Assembly (NCBI GenBank): GCA_963839165.1
Contig: CAWIUG010000005.1
Span: 868,001-932,000, forward strand
Origin: DATFVA01 sp963839165
GTDB lineage: Bacteria > Bacteroidota > Ignavibacteria > Ignavibacteriales > Ignavibacteriaceae
Length of the DNA stretch: 64,000 bases
Direction of reading: 5' to 3'
The notes beneath the pieces were generated by a model. That model saw nothing but the letters and a program-made list of their open reading frames with translations, did no database searches and had not been told where the DNA came from. The translations under genes and the position numbers were made by a program. How positions within the stretch are numbered: position 1 is the first letter of the stretch; each line of letters starts with the position of its first letter. Below, in pieces: positions 10,030-18,679 of the stretch.

Positions 10030-12294
10030 TTATTTGAGCAATATCATCTTACCAACTTTGCCATATTGTTTATTTGATATTCTTGATCTGGCATCTATCC
10101 TGTAGAAATAAATTCCGCTGGCAAGGTTCTGAGCACTAAAACTTACCTTATATGTCCCTGCACTTTTCTCTTCGTTTACAAGGTTTCTGATTTCACTTCC
10201 AAGGATATCATATATTTTCAGGGTCACGTAAGCAATTTCCGAAATCTGGTATTCAATAGTTGTGGAAGGATTGAATGGGTTCGGGAAATTTTGCTTCAAC
10301 GAGAAATTGATTGGGGCCTTAATATCTGTTTCAACTATACGAGAATATTCATACGCCCCGTTAAAGTCTATTTGTTTCAACCGATATAAAATTCCACCCG
10401 AAAACTCTTCATTATAAGCAAAATGATATGAATTTTTTTGTGAAGATGTACCATTGCCCGGTATATATCCTATCATATTCCAGGTAGTATCACCGCTGCC
10501 GCATTTAGCATGTTCAATTTCAAATCCTCTGTTATTTGTTTCGGTTGCTGTCTCCCAGAATAGTTCGATCTGACCATTATTACTAATATGAGTAGTTAGT
10601 GAAATAAGTTCGACCGGGATAGAAGATCGTGTACTTCTATATATCCCACGGGTATTCGTTCCTCCAAAGATGAATCCTGCTGAGTTAACCGCCAGGCATA
10701 GGATATATTTATTGGAGAGTCCATGGCTCAACTCTTCCCAGTGTTCCCCATTATCTATGGATCTCACAACTCCATTTTCATAAGTTCCACCGAGTATATG
10801 ACCGAGTGAGTTATAAGTTAAAGCCATTGAATAGGCAGGCAGCCCCATGTTCAATGGGACCCAGGTATTTCCATTATCTATTGATTTAAATATCCCTTCA
10901 CCCCAGAATTCTGCATAAACATCTCCATTTGTATTCGCGGTGATTGCAGGTATCCAGGAATTTGAAAAATTTCCGTTGATCTGAGTCCAGGTATCCCCAT
11001 GATCTGTAGATCTAAATAAGCCATGGTGCCGGGTTCCGGCATAAATTGTGTTATTCGTGCCAACCTTTAGTACTTCAATGTCACTATCTAAAAGTCCATT
11101 ATTAACCTGAACCCAATTGTTGCCATTATTTGTTGAACGATAAATTCCATCAGTATAAGTACCAGCAAAGACATAATCTAAATTATCAATAGCCAGAGAA
11201 AGAATTGTGGGAGAAGTTAAACCGGCTGCAGCCTGGGACCAACTTTCTCCATTATCTGTTGATCTATATACGCCATAGGGAGAAGTTCCGGCAAAAATGT
11301 GGTTGTTTGAATTTATGGCCAAACAGTAGACAACATTATGATAAAAGCCATTATTAACTGCAACCCAGCTATTCCCATCATCAACCGATCTAAATATTCC
11401 CTGCGTATGCACACCAGCAAATATTTCGTCATCAGAATTGATAGCGAGACATCGTATATCAAGATCAGTAAGACCATTGTTAACCTGATTCCAGTCCGAA
11501 GAAACGGAAATATCCATTCTCCTGAAATCAGAAATTCCCCAGGTAATTCCTGCCCCTACTGGTCTCCAGGGTAACCAGTGAATGTTATTATCCCACGTAT
11601 TGTAAATACCATATTGATGGTTTGCTTCATCATATCCAATTCCTACAACCGCATGGTCGATGATGCCATCCCCATCAGGATCTACCGACATTACGACAGG
11701 ACAATTATTATCAATCTCGTTTTTGTAATCATTCCAGCCAAAAGAATTTGTCACATAAATAGGGCTGCAAGCAGGAAATAATTCCGGATATATCATATTT
11801 ACATATGATTCAAATGCCGTCTCAAGATCAACCGTCCAGCTTGAACCGTAGCAATTATTTGCAGAACTCCAGGATGTTCTCATAAAGTCTGCAATACAAT
11901 TTGAACTATGGGCTCCTCCGAGGTTTGATTTGTCCAGGATTATATTTGGAGGATAATCCAGCGGGAGTGAATAATCATTGAAATGTGAACTATTAGCTAT
12001 TGCAGAATCGACTTCGGATGTTTGAGTATGAGCATCACCAGATATTAATTCCGGGTAAAGGGTATTATCCAGGTACCCTACAGCCATTCCCAAAGCCGTG
12101 GGTGCGCATCCATGAAGCCAAAGATATGAAGGCACATTTTGAATAATAACTTGAGAGCGTTGAACTGAAGTACTGCCCAAATCCCACTCAGGAGGAGGTT
12201 TAGGAATACATTTGTACTGCTGTGCAACACTTATGCTGGGAAATATGAACAGAGAGAAAAAAAAGCATATTGTAAAAATTGTTTTCATTACCAT
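10030..12294 (-). CDS. Secreted C39-like cysteine peptidase with BNR propeller and T9SS sorting domain
   Basis: A 754-residue secreted protein. Residues 1-25 are a signal peptide ending near VAQQ. Residues 40-250 form a papain-like C39-type domain: the catalytic Cys63 in HGCAPTALG, His214 in DHAVVGIGYD and Asn232/Asp235 in YNTWDNN. Residues 260-560 contain seven or so repeats of the form GIFRSVDDGNSW / IFAGT...GVYRSTDNGESW, a BNR/sortilin-like beta-propeller. After a linker with the ETNNRGFEIE motif the last 85 residues are a T9SS type A sorting domain (QNFPNPFNPSTTIEY, ending in a basic residue). It should cross the outer membrane by T9SS and be anchored or released at the surface. Substrate unknown; the active-site triad looks intact. 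Confidence 0.85.
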   Translation of the reverse strand: MVMKTIFTICFFFSLFIFPSISVAQQYKCIPKPPPEWDLGSTSVQRSQVIIQNVPSYLWLHGCAPTALGMAVGYLDNTLYPELISGDAHTQTSEVDSAIANSSHFNDYSLPLDYPPNIILDKSNLGGAHSSNCIADFMRTSWSSANNCYGSSWTVDLETAFESYVNMIYPELFPACSPIYVTNSFGWNDYKNEIDNNCPVVMSVDPDGDGIIDHAVVGIGYDEANHQYGIYNTWDNNIHWLPWRPVGAGITWGISDFRRMDISVSSDWNQVNNGLTDLDIRCLAINSDDEIFAGVHTQGIFRSVDDGNSWVAVNNGFYHNVVYCLAINSNNHIFAGTSPYGVYRSTDNGESWSQAAAGLTSPTILSLAIDNLDYVFAGTYTDGIYRSTNNGNNWVQVNNGLLDSDIEVLKVGTNNTIYAGTRHHGLFRSTDHGDTWTQINGNFSNSWIPAITANTNGDVYAEFWGEGIFKSIDNGNTWVPLNMGLPAYSMALTYNSLGHILGGTYENGVVRSIDNGEHWEELSHGLSNKYILCLAVNSAGFIFGGTNTRGIYRSTRSSIPVELISLTTHISNNGQIELFWETATETNNRGFEIEHAKCGSGDTTWNMIGYIPGNGTSSQKNSYHFAYNEEFSGGILYRLKQIDFNGAYEYSRIVETDIKAPINFSLKQNFPNPFNPSTTIEYQISEIAYVTLKIYDILGSEIRNLVNEEKSAGTYKVSFSAQNLASGIYFYRIDARSRISNKQYGKVGKMILLK

Positions 12295-12448
12295 TACCCT
12301 TATACCAAATATGGATATTTTTAATAAATCTTGATGAAATTAGAGATTTTCATAGCAAAAAGGCATACTCAATAATGAGTAAAATCGATCTATTTTTGAG
12401 TGGAATTCTGCTTGATGCGGAGTCTTTGGATGTTTCGCCAAAATATGG

Positions 12449-12613
12449 CTATAGTGAATCGTACCAGTACTGCGAGATCGCTGTATTCAGGTTTCCGCTG
12501 GAATCGTACGTGTAATTGTCCTGCATACCCGGTATCCAACTGCCCCCTGCCCATCCTTCGTTAAGGTGGTCCTGTATTTTATCATTACTATCGTATTCGT
12601 AGGAATCGACCCG
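12449..12613 (-). pseudogene. Remnant of a YD-type repeat secreted protein
   Basis: The minus strand reads VDSYEYDSNDKIQDHL, then GWAGGSWIPGMQDNYTYDSS and GNLNTAISQYWYDS before a stop at 12449. The YxYDxxGNL motifs spaced around W-rich segments are typical of large surface repeat proteins in this group. A stop lies just upstream in the same frame and no start exists, so only about 54 codons remain. The flanking stretches (12295-12448 and 12614-12796) show no gene. Confidence 0.45.
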
Positions 12614-12800
12614 AAGCTAAAAAGCTATCATTTAATTACAGGCCTGAAGATTGAGGATCCCTATAGTGGCTAAAACTTAGTCATAACCCCAGGTTTCATA
12701 ATAATAACAAAGGAAAATTAAGATATGCAGGGGTAATAGACAAGAAGAATATGGCTGACAGTGCGAGGGAGGTTCCTCACCCGCCTGTGCGGCAAAAAAG

Positions 12801-12830
12801 AAAGAGGCTGTCTTAAAGGGCAGCCTCTTT
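12801..12830 (-). terminator. Rho-independent terminator
   Basis: AAAGAGGCTG(TC) pairs with (GG)CAGCCTCTTT around a short loop. On the minus strand the stem is followed by TTTCTTTTTT, so it terminates the T9SS gene that ends at 12856. It lies 26 bases after that stop codon. Confidence 0.8.
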
Positions 12831-12855
12831 CTGTTATGCGGATGTGAAAAGTTAT

Positions 12856-14795
12856 TTACCGGATGAGGACCATCTTTTTAGCGGCAGTGAAGTTATTTAC
12901 CTGCAGCTTGTAGATATATACTCCGCTGGAGAGCTTTGAAGCGTCAAAGTTCGCCGAATAAATTCCCTGTTCCTGCTTTTCATTTACAAGCGAAGCAACT
13001 TCTTTACCCAGCATATCGTAAACTTTAAGGGTTACGAATCCGTCACCCGGAATAGCGTAGCGTATAACTGTTGACGGGTTGAATGGATTGGGATAGTTGC
13101 TGTAGAGAGTGTATTCTGTAGGCAGGTTATCGGAAGTGCCGGTTTTGTAGAGGATGTTGTAGTCGGGTACTTTTCCGGCTGCAATTGTTACCTGGTTGCA
13201 GACAGCTTCCGCTATATCTTTGGCAAGTTCGAGTTCGTTCTTTGTTGAAGCCGGGTCAGCCATAATTGTGGATGCGTGTGTGATCACATCGGCCACATTT
13301 CTGCCGTCGGCTGTTACGACTTCCAGCTGTGAAATTTTCAGCGATGCCATATTGAGTATTAAGGCAGCCAGCTGTGCTTTGGCTTTCTGGTACATATCGG
13401 GTCCGCCGTAGCTGAGGATACCGGACCAATATTCTGGTGTATAATCCTCATTAAAAATGCTCTCAAAATTTGGTATGTAATGAGTACCTATAGCGGCAAT
13501 ATAACTTGTTAGGGCTGCTTCGGATTCTTGTGCGTGACCTTTACCTTTTATGTAAAAATCGAACTGGTTCTTCCAGTAGCCTTTACTGCGGGCCTGGTTT
13601 ACGATGGGGACAGCGGTTAGCGTGAAGTTAACTGTCTCATCATTACTGCAAATTGGAACGTTAACATCCTTGGTTTCTTCATCTGAATCAAAGCCTATTG
13701 GAGTAACTATACCGACTCTGTAATCATCCGGAAGCAAACCAGTAAACTCATATTTACCTGGAATACCATCCGGAGCGGATTGGGTTGTTCCAACCTGACT
13801 TACTATATTAAAATCTTCATCCAGGTCGTATAAAATGACAGTTACACCACCGACACCATTGCCGCCGACATCAACGATGCCGGAAACGGAGCCCAACTCG
13901 TATAAAGTGAATTCATCACAAACTTCATTACTTACATGTTCCCTTCGCTGTCATAGCCGCGGATACAGAAATCATATCTGCCGCAAGCCAAATCAGACAG
14001 AGTCACAGTAACATCTTCAGTCGGCGAATCAAAATCTCCGTCGGATGCATCCATAGGATGCCAAGTTGTACCCTCGTCAATGGTATATTCTGCAGATTCA
14101 ATATCGGAATTTCCTGTATTTGAATCGTCAATGTTTGCTGTGAGAACTATATCAGTACCAACCTCCGCATAATCAGGGGTGGCTAAAGGATCAGAGGCAA
14201 CAGGAGCCTGATCATCCGCAGATGGTAAATAACCTACTCTAATTTCAAAAAATGGATTATCTGCGTGGTTTGGATTATTAGTAGTTACAACTCCCTGAAT
14301 ATCGAACCCGGTCGATAAGTCAGACCGGTAATATTGTATTTAACGTTAGTACCGGTTGAAGCAAAATTATTACCTGTAAAGATGCTTCCATTAATAGTGA
14401 CATTATTGAAGTGAATTTCACGGGGATTAGATCCTGTTGCCCCGGTGGCTTCAAGTTCAATTTCGATATAATTAAGTGGGACCTATAAGAGCTGAGAAAT
14501 GTGAGTGTAGTAGTTGAACTAATTTCAGCATTTACCTTTGTGTACCCATCTGAAGAATAAAAACGTACCGTCTGAGGAAATGACCAGACTTGGTTTGAAC
14601 CAGTAGATGCTATTAAACCTGGATTTCCAAGGATAACATCATTTGGGTGTTTACCCTCATCAAAACTCCGGAATCGAACAGCGGCTTTCAAAGCTGCAGC
14701 GCCTTCTGTGCCAGTATTATAGTTTGGGCGAAGGTGTCGGCACAAAAAAGAAAAATAGAGAAAACAAGAACAAAGTAGAAAAGACTTTTCTTCAT
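12856..14795 (-). pseudogene. Secreted SdrD-B-like/T9SS protein, several frameshifts
   Basis: The start at 14793-14795 follows a GGAGG site and begins a signal peptide (MKKSLFYFVLVFSIFLF...FAQ). From there the reading changes frame near 14722 (NYNTGTEGAAALKAAVRF), 14480 (YIEIELEATGATGSNPREIH), 14310 (GVVTTNNPNHADNPFFEI) and 13950 (VSNEVCDEFTLYELG). The last 346 residues (12856-13896) are intact: an SdrD-B-like domain (SGIVDVGGNGVGGVTVILYD), a SKGYWKNQFDFY region with an all-helical segment, and a T9SS sorting domain (SNYPNPFNPSTVIRY). Reconstructed, it is a surface protein of about 640 residues. The SKGYWKNQ...LAALILNMA region occurs in many secreted proteins of these phyla; its function is unknown. 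Confidence 0.7.
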
Positions 14796-14877
14796 AATAC
14801 CCTCCATGAAGAAAAAATGAGTTGAAATGTTAATTAGGGAGTACCCACACGAGTGGCCTGGTGGCGGCGCATGTCAA

Positions 14878-14985
14878 AAGGAGTACCAGATATCGGTTCA
14901 TTATTTTGAAGGATTTAGAGGGCGGCCGGAATAGGCTATGTATGTAATATGGAATTTGTATTAATTAAGCACAGGGAGCTGGATG
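14878..14985 (-). promoter_or_regulatory. Upstream element shared with the T9SS gene at 22288-23938
   Basis: GGAGTACCAG at 14880, CGGTT and TTCATTATTTTGAAG (to 14911), and further out a block around ATTAATACA, are repeated at 24013-24112. In both places the block begins about 80 bases before the start codon of a minus-strand T9SS gene. The equal distance suggests a shared promoter/regulatory region rather than chance. The remainder of 14796-15090 shows no gene. Confidence 0.45.
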
Positions 14986-15090
14986 GCAGGGATTGAGGAA
15001 GGGATTGCCATCCACCCGGTGATATTACCAGGTGAAGGGCAATGACCAGGTGATGGGAGTGACGAAGGGATAGGGATTGTTTCACCTGGT

Positions 15091-15480
15091 TTACAATGAC
15101 AAGGTTCTTTGGCGCGGAGGTATGGGCTTTACTTTCCACCGCATATATCCTGTGAAGGTAATAATTATGAACAGAACTATTGTGTAGTAAGCACTGCTGT
15201 TTTCACCTTTGGTGAGATGCCATATTGTTGCGCAAACCATCAGTAACATTAATCCTGCAGTTGTAAGCGGAATCAGCCAGGTGTAAATGCGGAGTATACC
15301 GGGAAGAATTAGTCCTACGACAGCGAGTAATTCAACTATACCAATGAAGTACCGCAGTCCGACTCCCATAGCGGCATTCATCATATTAATATATTCTGCG
15401 GGAGGGAAAAGCATAATTATTCCGTGCTGTAAAAACTGGGCGGCCAGCAGAAGCTGGAGAATCCAGAGAACGATATTCAT
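15091..15480 (-). CDS. DoxX-family membrane protein
   Basis: A 129-residue protein with four membrane helices. It opens with WILQLLLAAQFLQHGIIMLF, followed by a second helix with YFIGIVELLAVVGLILPG, the typical DoxX/DoxX-like pattern in which a glutamate sits in the second helix. An AAGGAG ribosome site lies nine bases before the ATG. Members of the family are small integral membrane proteins linked to thiosulfate:quinone oxidoreductase or to redox stress, but many have no known role. It stands alone here. The C terminus is short and basic. Confidence 0.75.
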   Translation of the reverse strand: MNIVLWILQLLLAAQFLQHGIIMLFPPAEYINMMNAAMGVGLRYFIGIVELLAVVGLILPGILRIYTWLIPLTTAGLMLLMVCATIWHLTKGENSSAYYTIVLFIIITFTGYMRWKVKPIPPRQRTLSL

Positions 15481-15689
15481 ATTCCTGCTCCTTAAGTTGT
15501 AAAGGACTTTAATCAGGGTTAAAAGTTATTTACATCAAAATTATAATTATATGATCTGAAGGTAAAGGTGTGATTACGACGATTTGGGGGTGAATTACGA
15601 CTACCCGGCACTTCGGTTCCGATAATGTTCGCTGCGAAATTTTTCGTAGTAAAAATAGCGATTAGAGGGGGAAATAGCAAGTAAAACGG

Positions 15690-15895
15690 GTATCGATCAA
15701 ACAGAACTGATCCCGGGAAGTCTTATTCGACAATCCTGATAAGGCTGCTCTTAAGATAAGTCCTGACGGGAAATATATCAGCTATCCCGCTTCTGTTAAA
15801 AACGTATTGGATGTATGGGGCGGCGTGAAGGGATGGCTTGTGCCGGACCTCTGGGCGGGAACCTCCATTGATCTGGGAAATGTGGGGTTATAATG
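15690..15895 (+). pseudogene. Remnant of an S9 prolyl-oligopeptidase propeller domain
   Basis: The plus strand reads TELIPGS, then in another frame FDNPDKAALKISPDGKYISY and VKNVLDVW, the well-known first blade of S9 family peptidases (FxNPxKxxxxISPDGKYxxY...NVWV). The reading runs into unrelated sequence and a stop at about 15892. The catalytic domain is absent. It is a relic of a lost gene. The stretch 15481-15689 shows no other gene. Confidence 0.6.
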
Positions 15896-15914
15896 TAAGT
15901 TCTGCGGAGGTATT

Positions 15915-16310
15915 TCAGAAGATTCCTTTTACAGCATAAATAAAATCATCTATGTCATCCAGATGGTCGAGATACTCATAAAGTTTTGCGGGTTCCACGA
16001 TGCCATAGTCATGGACCAATAAGTTACGTAATCCAATCATTCTCTTTAATTTGACGCCCAGGTTCTCTTCGATGTAATTGTTGGCTATAAGGATAGAAAT
16101 ACATTCGGAATAATTTTTTGGCGCACCTAAGTTTTTTTCAGAAACGATGTGACAGGCTATGTCAATAATTATTTGTATCGATTCCATCAAACCATACCTA
16201 AGTCCCCATTCATCTACTTTATCAGATAAAATATCACGGAGTGTATAATCATCTTTAACCTTCTTCAGCGAAATTAAATTTTCTTCAAGCCGGGTGAGTT
16301 TGTCAGTCAT
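15915..16310 (-). CDS. hepT: HEPN-domain toxin HepT
   Basis: A 131-residue HEPN protein, the RNase toxin half of a type VII HEPN-MNT toxin-antitoxin pair. The catalytic motif R95-x4-H100-x-Y102 is complete in LRNLLVHDYG, and the fold is four to five helices as expected. Its start overlaps the end of mntA by four bases (ATGA), so the two are translationally coupled. In studied systems the MNT partner adds AMP units to the tyrosine next to the HEPN motif and so silences the RNase. Tyr102 is present here, so the same control is likely. Confidence 0.88.
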   Translation of the reverse strand: MTDKLTRLEENLISLKKVKDDYTLRDILSDKVDEWGLRYGLMESIQIIIDIACHIVSEKNLGAPKNYSECISILIANNYIEENLGVKLKRMIGLRNLLVHDYGIVEPAKLYEYLDHLDDIDDFIYAVKGIF

Positions 16311-16729
16311 ACTTTTCCAAATTTCCTGTTGTTAAGGCGCTGATAGAGTTTATCGGTAAACAGGTCGATAACAGGTTTGAAATCGAGGTAGTAGAGAAAC
16401 ACATTTTTTTTATAGTGAGTGAGCAGCGTATTATCTTTAGTAAACAGCAGTGATCCATCGGCTACGACAGAGAAGGCGAGCTTAGGATTTTTCTTGTACA
16501 AGTCTTTTAGTGAGACAAGATCAACCGCACAACCAGCAGCATCTTCCAGGTCGGGCACGAAGGCACCGAGAACATCCAGGTCAGGTTCTTTTTCAAAGTA
16601 GACTGCGATATCAAGATCACTGCCAAACCTGGGATGATTTTTTGCCTGTGAGCCGAAGATGTATGCAAAGCGGATATTTTCATATCCCATTAAAATTTTG
16701 CTTATTCTATTTTTATCTATGGCGGCCAT
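16307..16729 (-). CDS. mntA: MNT-domain nucleotidyltransferase antitoxin MntA
   Basis: A 140-residue minimal nucleotidyltransferase. The catalytic signature is intact: G26-S27 followed by Asp38 and Asp40 in FGSQAKNHPRFGSDLDIAV, with a third acidic residue in the CAVDLVSL strand. It lies directly upstream of hepT with a four-base overlap. In this family the enzyme uses ATP to oligo-AMPylate the HepT toxin. The gene order here (mntA before hepT) is one of two found in nature. The protein would act in the cytoplasm. Confidence 0.88.
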   Translation of the reverse strand: MAAIDKNRISKILMGYENIRFAYIFGSQAKNHPRFGSDLDIAVYFEKEPDLDVLGAFVPDLEDAAGCAVDLVSLKDLYKKNPKLAFSVVADGSLLFTKDNTLLTHYKKNVFLYYLDFKPVIDLFTDKLYQRLNNRKFGKV

Positions 16730-16795
16730 TTCCGCAAATTTACAAAATTCAGGTAAAAAACGTACTATGGGGTTCTGCGGGGAGGTAACCTTTTT

Positions 16796-16984
16796 TTATT
16801 CCAATTTCCATACTAATCGTAACCCGGTTCCGGATTTTCTATGCTTATTCCTTTTTCTCATCTCAGCATCAATTTTCTGAAGTTCTACAATAATTTTAAC
16901 TTTATCTTCATATGGTAATTTTGCACGGGAACGATGATAATCGGCTTTAGATTCCGCAATATGTGTAATGTAATTCTTACTCAT
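16796..16984 (-). CDS. Small basic protein, possible partner of the nucleotidyltransferase upstream
   Basis: A 62-residue protein rich in Lys and Arg (DKVKIIVELQKIDAEMRKRN) that should form a long amphipathic helix followed by a short tail. Its start overlaps the end of the gene before it by eight bases, so they form a two-gene operon. I do not recognise the family. The arrangement (nucleotidyltransferase plus a small helical protein, next to mntA-hepT) suggests a toxin-antitoxin-type pair, in which this would be the binding partner. That is inference. Confidence 0.55.
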   Translation of the reverse strand: MSKNYITHIAESKADYHRSRAKLPYEDKVKIIVELQKIDAEMRKRNKHRKSGTGLRLVWKLE

Positions 16985-17483
16985 TTATTTTCTTGAATTT
17001 ATTATAAGAATCCAGCAGATTAAATTTTTGGATAATAGATAGAAATTTATCTTCATCGTATTCAGCATCTGTTATAAATTTTACCAGTCGTTCTTTATCT
17101 GTAAGTCTGCCGGTTTGCAGCATTATAGCCATTAAATACTCAGGTTTAAGTATAAATGTCTCAACATCAAATAGTTTAAGTTTGCTTCGCTCATTTAATG
17201 CCGTTTTAACCAGATCATTATATGCTAATAAAAACTTGACAGGGATACCTTCAATAAGAATATGCTCCTTTAAAGGTTCATAATTGTTTTGTTTAGCCCA
17301 GGTATATATTTTTTTTAATGGATCTAAATTATCTTCCTGATCAGAAAGATGTATAATTAAATCTAAATCATAAGTGACTGAAGGCTCGATATAATAGAAT
17401 TGTGCCATGCCCCCGGCAATTGCATATTTATCCAGTATGCCATTCTCAACCAATTCATTAATCTTTTTTAGTGTATTCTTCAT
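16977..17483 (-). CDS. Nucleotidyltransferase-fold protein, possible toxin-antitoxin component
   Basis: A 168-residue protein with a nucleotidyltransferase-like core: the G24-G25 pair in YAIAGGMAQFYY and the D-x-D at 39/41 in SVTYDLDLII match the first strand and helix of AbiEii/NTase proteins. The third acidic position is less clear; the strand HILIEGIPVKFLL follows where it would lie. Later a helical part (LKPEYLMAIMLQTGRLTDKERLVKFI) resembles the C-terminal region of AbiEii-like or DUF6036-like proteins. It overlaps the small gene downstream. A role in a toxin-antitoxin or abortive-infection module is plausible from the fold and neighbours. Confidence 0.65.
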   Translation of the reverse strand: MKNTLKKINELVENGILDKYAIAGGMAQFYYIEPSVTYDLDLIIHLSDQEDNLDPLKKIYTWAKQNNYEPLKEHILIEGIPVKFLLAYNDLVKTALNERSKLKLFDVETFILKPEYLMAIMLQTGRLTDKERLVKFITDAEYDEDKFLSIIQKFNLLDSYNKFKKINE

Positions 17484-17578
17484 AAATATCTGGAAATATT
17501 TACTGAAAATTAAAATTAAAAAACTAAATTTCCACTATACTGCTTTTAGCCGCTTCCAATGGGGGGGGTGAATTTGGA

Positions 17579-17752
17579 CTGACATTTTGTCATACGTTGA
17601 AATTTTCAACAGCGGAAAATGGGGGTTTTTCGCAGGTTTTGAAGTGTCTCATTTTGAGTGCAACTCCGAGTCTTCCCCGAGATTTCCCCGAGTCTAAAGG
17701 CGGATTGGAGGGAGTGTGACATTTTGTCATACTTGTTGAAAATTTCTACAGC
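17579..17752. repeat. 174-bp dispersed element, copy A
   Basis: It begins CTGACATTTTGTCATAC followed by TTGAAATTTTCAACAG, and ends with a second copy of the same pair (TGACATTTTGTCATAC at 17717, then TTGAAAATTTCTACAG). Between them are GGAAAATGGG, TTTTG and GTGTCTCATTTTGA. The 16-base units contain the palindrome TGACA-TTT-TGTCA. A diverged copy with the same order and the same 137-base spacing lies at 58953-59126. No reading frame spans it. The remaining parts of 17484-18013 show no gene. Confidence 0.7.
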
Positions 17753-18013
17753 ACTAAGCAGCTTAAAAGAATGGCGGCATCTGGTGTCTGCAATGCAGCC
17801 CGGTATTTGCCGCCATTACCCCTGCCAACTTGAAGGGTTTCGCCCCCGGATGGTACTTCCAGCAGGCCTCTGACAAGCTTATAAAAGGCCTCCCTGTACA
17901 AAACAGACAGTGTGTTGAATGTGAAATTAAGTTATCTTGTTGAAATTATTAATACTTGTTATTGAGTATTATGAATGAGAGTTAAGTAGATAGATACTCA
18001 GCCGGAAGATTTG

Positions 18014-18598
18014 TCAGCTTTTTTCGATAATATTGTATAGTTCGGTTGTGGTATTTAGTCCTGTTTTCTCGAGGATGTTGCGGCGGTGGGTGTCGACGGT
18101 GTGGCGGCTGATGAAGAGTTTGTCGGCGATCTGCTGACTGGATCTGCCTTCGAGGAGGAGCTGGATGATTTCGATTTCTCTATCGGTGAGGGAGTATTGC
18201 TTTTTTAGTTTTTCGGGGAGCAATATTTTCTTTTTTTCCTGCTGAACCTGCCTGTACCGGGCGACAGCATCTTTGAGTTCGTCAATGTCGACGGGCTTGA
18301 GGAGAAAGTCGAACGCTCCGTTCCTTATGGCTTTGATGGCGTACTGGTTGTAGCCTGTTATGAAAATAAATGTGGGATGCACTCCCTTCTCCCTAATTTG
18401 AGCTACCGCGTCGAAGCCGCTAATGCCGGGCATTTCAACATCTATAAAAACCAGTTCGGGGTTGAGCCTGATTATGGATTCGATGCCGTCATCGGGACTG
18501 GTTTCTTTGGCCAGTACTTCGATACGCGGGAGTTTCTTAAGGAGACTTTCGAGGCGGTCGCAGGCGTCCTTTTCGTCATCAATTATTATGCAGTTTAT
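18014..18598 (-). CDS. NarL/LuxR-type response regulator with no standard start codon
   Basis: The protein has a complete receiver domain (CIIIDDEKDA, phospho-acceptor Asp53 in VFIDVEMPGISG, the FIFITGYNQYAIKAI strand, and Lys in FLLKPVD) followed by a linker and a LuxR-type HTH (LTDREIEIIQLLLEGRSSQQ, then FISRHTVDTHRRNI). The frame is open from the kinase stop at 18680 but has no ATG, GTG or TTG before Met at 18433, which would delete the phospho-site. The expected start MNCIIIDDE reads ATA-AAC-TGC, with ATA at 18596-18598. One G-to-A change could have removed the start. It is paired with a LytS-type kinase, which is more often paired with a LytTR regulator. Confidence 0.75.
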   Translation of the reverse strand: MNCIIIDDEKDACDRLESLLKKLPRIEVLAKETSPDDGIESIIRLNPELVFIDVEMPGISGFDAVAQIREKGVHPTFIFITGYNQYAIKAIRNGAFDFLLKPVDIDELKDAVARYRQVQQEKKKILLPEKLKKQYSLTDREIEIIQLLLEGRSSQQIADKLFISRHTVDTHRRNILEKTGLNTTTELYNIIEKS

Positions 18599-18679
18599 TG
18601 GGTGAGATTGGGGATATTCCGTTGTTAGATCAAGAGATTCATGAAATAAATTAGGATGATCTGCTAAGATATCGGGATG

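Noticed and set aside
17561..17770. Repeated TGACATTTTGTCATAC units as a CRISPR array
   Set aside because: There are only two units in each copy, spaced 137 bases apart, with no regular short spacers and no cas genes.
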